Positions 61,712 to 64,000 of a stretch of DNA of 64,000 nucleotides are shown in pieces. Numbering within the stretch: position 1 is the stretch's first letter; each line of letters starts with the position of its first letter. The DNA comes from Sebastes aleutianus. Taxonomy: Eukaryota > Chordata > Actinopteri > Perciformes > Sebastidae. The position numbers were made by a program, and so were the translations under genes. A model generated the notes under the pieces. That model had not been told where the DNA came from. It did no database searches and worked only from the letters and a program-made list of their open reading frames with translations. The DNA lies in the NCBI GenBank assembly GCA_916700875.1, contig CAKAKS010000039.1, positions 29,186,794 to 29,250,793 on the forward strand, read 5' to 3'.

Positions 61712-62065
61712 CAGTTAGAGGACACTAACAGCCTAATAGAGCGGTGAGAGCAGAGAAATGGAAATGCCTCTTTGACTGACTGCGGCTCATTGTGCTTTCA
61801 TGCCTTTAGAGGAGACCCCCTGGCATCAGCACGGCTAATCTCTTTCTCTTCCTCCCCTCTGTTTGTCCCTCTATCCCATGTATCCCTCCTTCCTTCTCCA
61901 GTCTCTTTCTCTCTCCCTACACCTGCTCACTACCACCCCCCTTTAGTCCAGCCTCTATATCTATCTCTCAGTGTCCACCTGCTTATGTCCTGATTGTCCT
62001 TTGCGAGCTAACAAGGCTACTGACAGGCAATCAGTTTACGTACGTATTTCCAATTTATACTTATT
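59193..62065. other. 5' intron sequence with dense CA/GT microsatellites
   Basis: No gene. (GT)n 59593-59610, facing (GT)n 60985-61022 and (AC)n 61085-61129, then (AC)n at 61427-61445, 61613-61637 and 61681-61710. Remaining sequence unremarkable. Confidence 0.55.
60985..61129. repeat. inverted (GT)n / (AC)n microsatellite pair
   Basis: (GT)n at 60985-61022 and (AC)n at 61085-61129 separated by about 62 bp of unique sequence; the two runs are complementary on one strand. Confidence 0.95.
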
Positions 62066-62486
62066 TTATACCATGGTCTGGGTGAATACTCAATTCTGAT
62101 TGGCTACAGGGTGTCCATTAATTCCTGATAATGTACACCTACTAAGTAGGTCCAGTGAAACTGTCTGTTCACCGTTCTAAGTTAATGCGCTGGCTACAAA
62201 AAAATCTGAATATGTTACTCACAACACTGAGTGTAACGTTAGTCCTTCAGTGCTTCATCCTCTGAACACACAAGCTGCAGGAAGGAACTTACTGGAGCAG
62301 TGGACAACGTTTCTATTGCATAGGAACCTTATGGGATGGTAATAATTTTTCCATGTATTAGCAAACCCTCAAGGTTACCAGGGAAACGGAGTGAATGGGT
62401 TGCGAAAAACTTAGATTTTGGTTGCAAAACGCATGAAAATAGAAATTAACGGTCTTTCTTTTCTTTGGCAAGTGACCATGGTATAA
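62066..62486. mobile_element. TTATACCATGGTC-ended element
   Basis: TTATACCATGGTC at 62066-62078 and its exact reverse complement GACCATGGTATAA at 62474-62486 bound 421 bp without coding capacity. No clear target duplication. A related hairpin lies immediately downstream, so the true unit may be larger. Confidence 0.75.
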
Positions 62487-62489
62487 GCG

Positions 62490-62575
62490 GGATAATGCCT
62501 TTTGAGGTGTCCATAATCAGGAATTAATGGACGAGTCCATTAATTCCTGATAATGGACACCTTGTGGGGCATTAT
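62490..62575. repeat. near-perfect hairpin
   Basis: GGGATAATGCC + GGTGTCCATAATCAGGAATT + AATGG, a 6-nt loop, then CCATTAATTCCTGATAATGG + ACACC + GGCATTATCCC. Arms of about 40 bp with one mismatch and small internal loops. The sub-motif GGTGTCCATTAATTCCTGAT also occurs at about 62109 in the neighbouring element. Confidence 0.85.
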
Positions 62576-64000
62576 CCCTTACATATATGTGGGATATCAG
62601 GGCCTAATGAACATATATGTGATTGCGTGTAATATACATTGTATTGTTCCGTTATTAGATATGTACATTGGATTAATTGTCTTCACCAGCTTCTATCCCC
62701 TCTGTCTTGTTATGCCTCTGTCTTTATCTCTATCATTCAGTGCCCCCACCATGCATAAACACCTGTATGGTTCTTCTTCCACCTGCAGCAGATCCATCTC
62801 CCTGAGCGAGCCCTCATTCCTCCACGTCTCCCTCCTTCCTTCCTTCCTTCCTTCCTTCCATCTCTCCTCTCTATCTCTTTCCCAACCCCCTCCCCTCTGC
62901 GGAGGAGAAAAGCTAAAAGCACAAGCATGCCCCAAAATTAATTTAAACGGAGGAATTAAATTAAAAGCGAAGCCTCGGGAGTTTTATTATGTACTAATGT
63001 TTGAACCGTTAACTTGGATTGTATTACTAAAATATGAATAATTAAGGACTGGTGGGGGCTATTATTACATCAGGAAAGAGGGATAAAAAAAAAAAAAACA
63101 TCATACTACTGGCATGGATTTAACAGACTGGTTTAGTCTCTGTTAAGAGAGACTGAATCTGTGGGATGTGGAGCAAAACTCGGTGTATTGGTAGATGGTG
63201 AGCTGGTAGAGTATACTGTGACACTGCCCCCCTGTACAGAGTCCGAAGAGTTTGGTTTGGTTGACCAATCACAACAGAGTGGGCCAGCTGACCAATCAGA
63301 GGACTTTTCAGGAATGCACCTGAAAATGAGCAGGATAGTTGGTGTATTGTGTCACAGTATAGAGTTGCACTTTTTCCCTTTAAAATGTACCTCTGAGGCT
63401 GCCTTTTAGTCACATAGTATCACAAACACAGACATCCACATATCTCTGTCTGTTTCCTCAACACTGTGATCCACCCACTTCCATTAACACACACACATAC
63501 ACACAATCTAAATCTCCTTACGGAGTGTCCCACAGCCCTATCTAGCTTTTCCTTAACTTTTTCTCACACCGCTTCTCTTCCATGAGATTCTGTGTGTTTG
63601 TGTGTATATGTGTGTGAGTGAGTGTTGCACTGCAGAATTATTAGTCTTCTCGTCATGTCTCTGATGTGAACCCCCCCTTATCAGCCGGCGAGCAGTCAGC
63701 CCCCCGGCCCCCCTCTGCAGCTGTCACTGCACCTCCCACCACACAAACTATTCTCTGAGGACAAACTCCCTCACACACACACACACCAAATACCCACATA
63801 CACTCACAACGCGGGCGCGTACAAATCTCTGCACACAAGCACGAGCAGTTCTTCACACACACACACACACAATATTATCTGCTCATTCGCAGGCCGCATG
63901 GCTTGGCAGCCAACAAGGGGGAGAAATATCCACTCACCCTACCACCCAAAACCCCCAAATGCCCTCTACCCAACACCACCCATTCCCCCACCAAAATCAG
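62576..64000. other. 5' intron sequence, possible conserved block at 62900-63050
   Basis: No gene. 62900-63050 (AAAATTAATTTAAACGGAGG; AAGCGAAGCCTCGGGAGTTT; TTGAACCGTTAACTTGGATT) is unique and rich in TAAT/ATTA homeodomain-type cores; regulatory candidate by composition only. (TTCC)n near 62835-62860 and CA tracts at 63770-63870. Confidence 0.35.

Overview
The window is intronic and exonic sequence of one multi-zinc-finger gene in a fish genome, almost certainly a percomorph-type teleost. The evidence for a teleost is the mix of very short (109-161 bp) and multi-kb introns, long (CA)n/(GT)n microsatellites, and many non-autonomous DNA transposons (hAT, piggyBac-like, Harbinger-like) of the kind that fill teleost introns. 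No prokaryotic, viral or CRISPR features are present.

Gene. Fifteen coding exons on the minus strand (43882 down to 29737; 3,714 coding nt, 1,238 codons) form an uninterrupted reading frame through 14 GT-AG introns. The protein is the orthologue of ZNF423 (OAZ/Ebfaz/Zfp423), a nuclear protein of about 30 C2H2 fingers that binds DNA and recruits SMAD1/4, EBF and PARP1. The window carries the segment equivalent to finger 2 through the fourth finger from the end. The first exons (N-terminal repressor motif and finger 1) must lie to the right of 64000. The last exons (the final three fingers, the EBF-binding end) must lie to the left of position 1. Thus 1-29736 is the start of one very large 3' intron and 43883-64000 part of a very large 5' intron.

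Layout. 1-29736: 3' intron with five copies or fragments of a 'AGGTTTAGG' dispersed repeat family, four copies of a 0.4-0.75 kb TAGGGCTGTCAA hAT-like family, a 0.58 kb foldback element, a 0.96 kb hAT with a perfect target duplication, and many microsatellites. 29737-43882: the exon cluster, whose introns hold further elements (Harbinger-like, Charlie-type hAT, an L2-type LINE tail, a piggyBac-like copy). 43883-64000: 5' intron with a degenerate LINE reverse-transcriptase relic split by a second, inverted piggyBac-like copy, three more TAGGGCTGTCAA copies, a hAT with a transposase-start relic, several terminal-inverted-repeat elements, and stretches of unique sequence that may be conserved regulatory elements.

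Most notable points: (1) the finger-coding region, which I recall as essentially one giant exon in mammals, is split here into about 13 exons at AG|G-like proto-splice sites, several inside fingers; (2) two inverted piggyBac-like copies flank exons encoding fingers 2-5; (3) the dominant repeat family spreads perfect DR1 nuclear-receptor sites (AGGTCA-G-AGGTCA) across the locus; (4) nested transposons allow relative dating.
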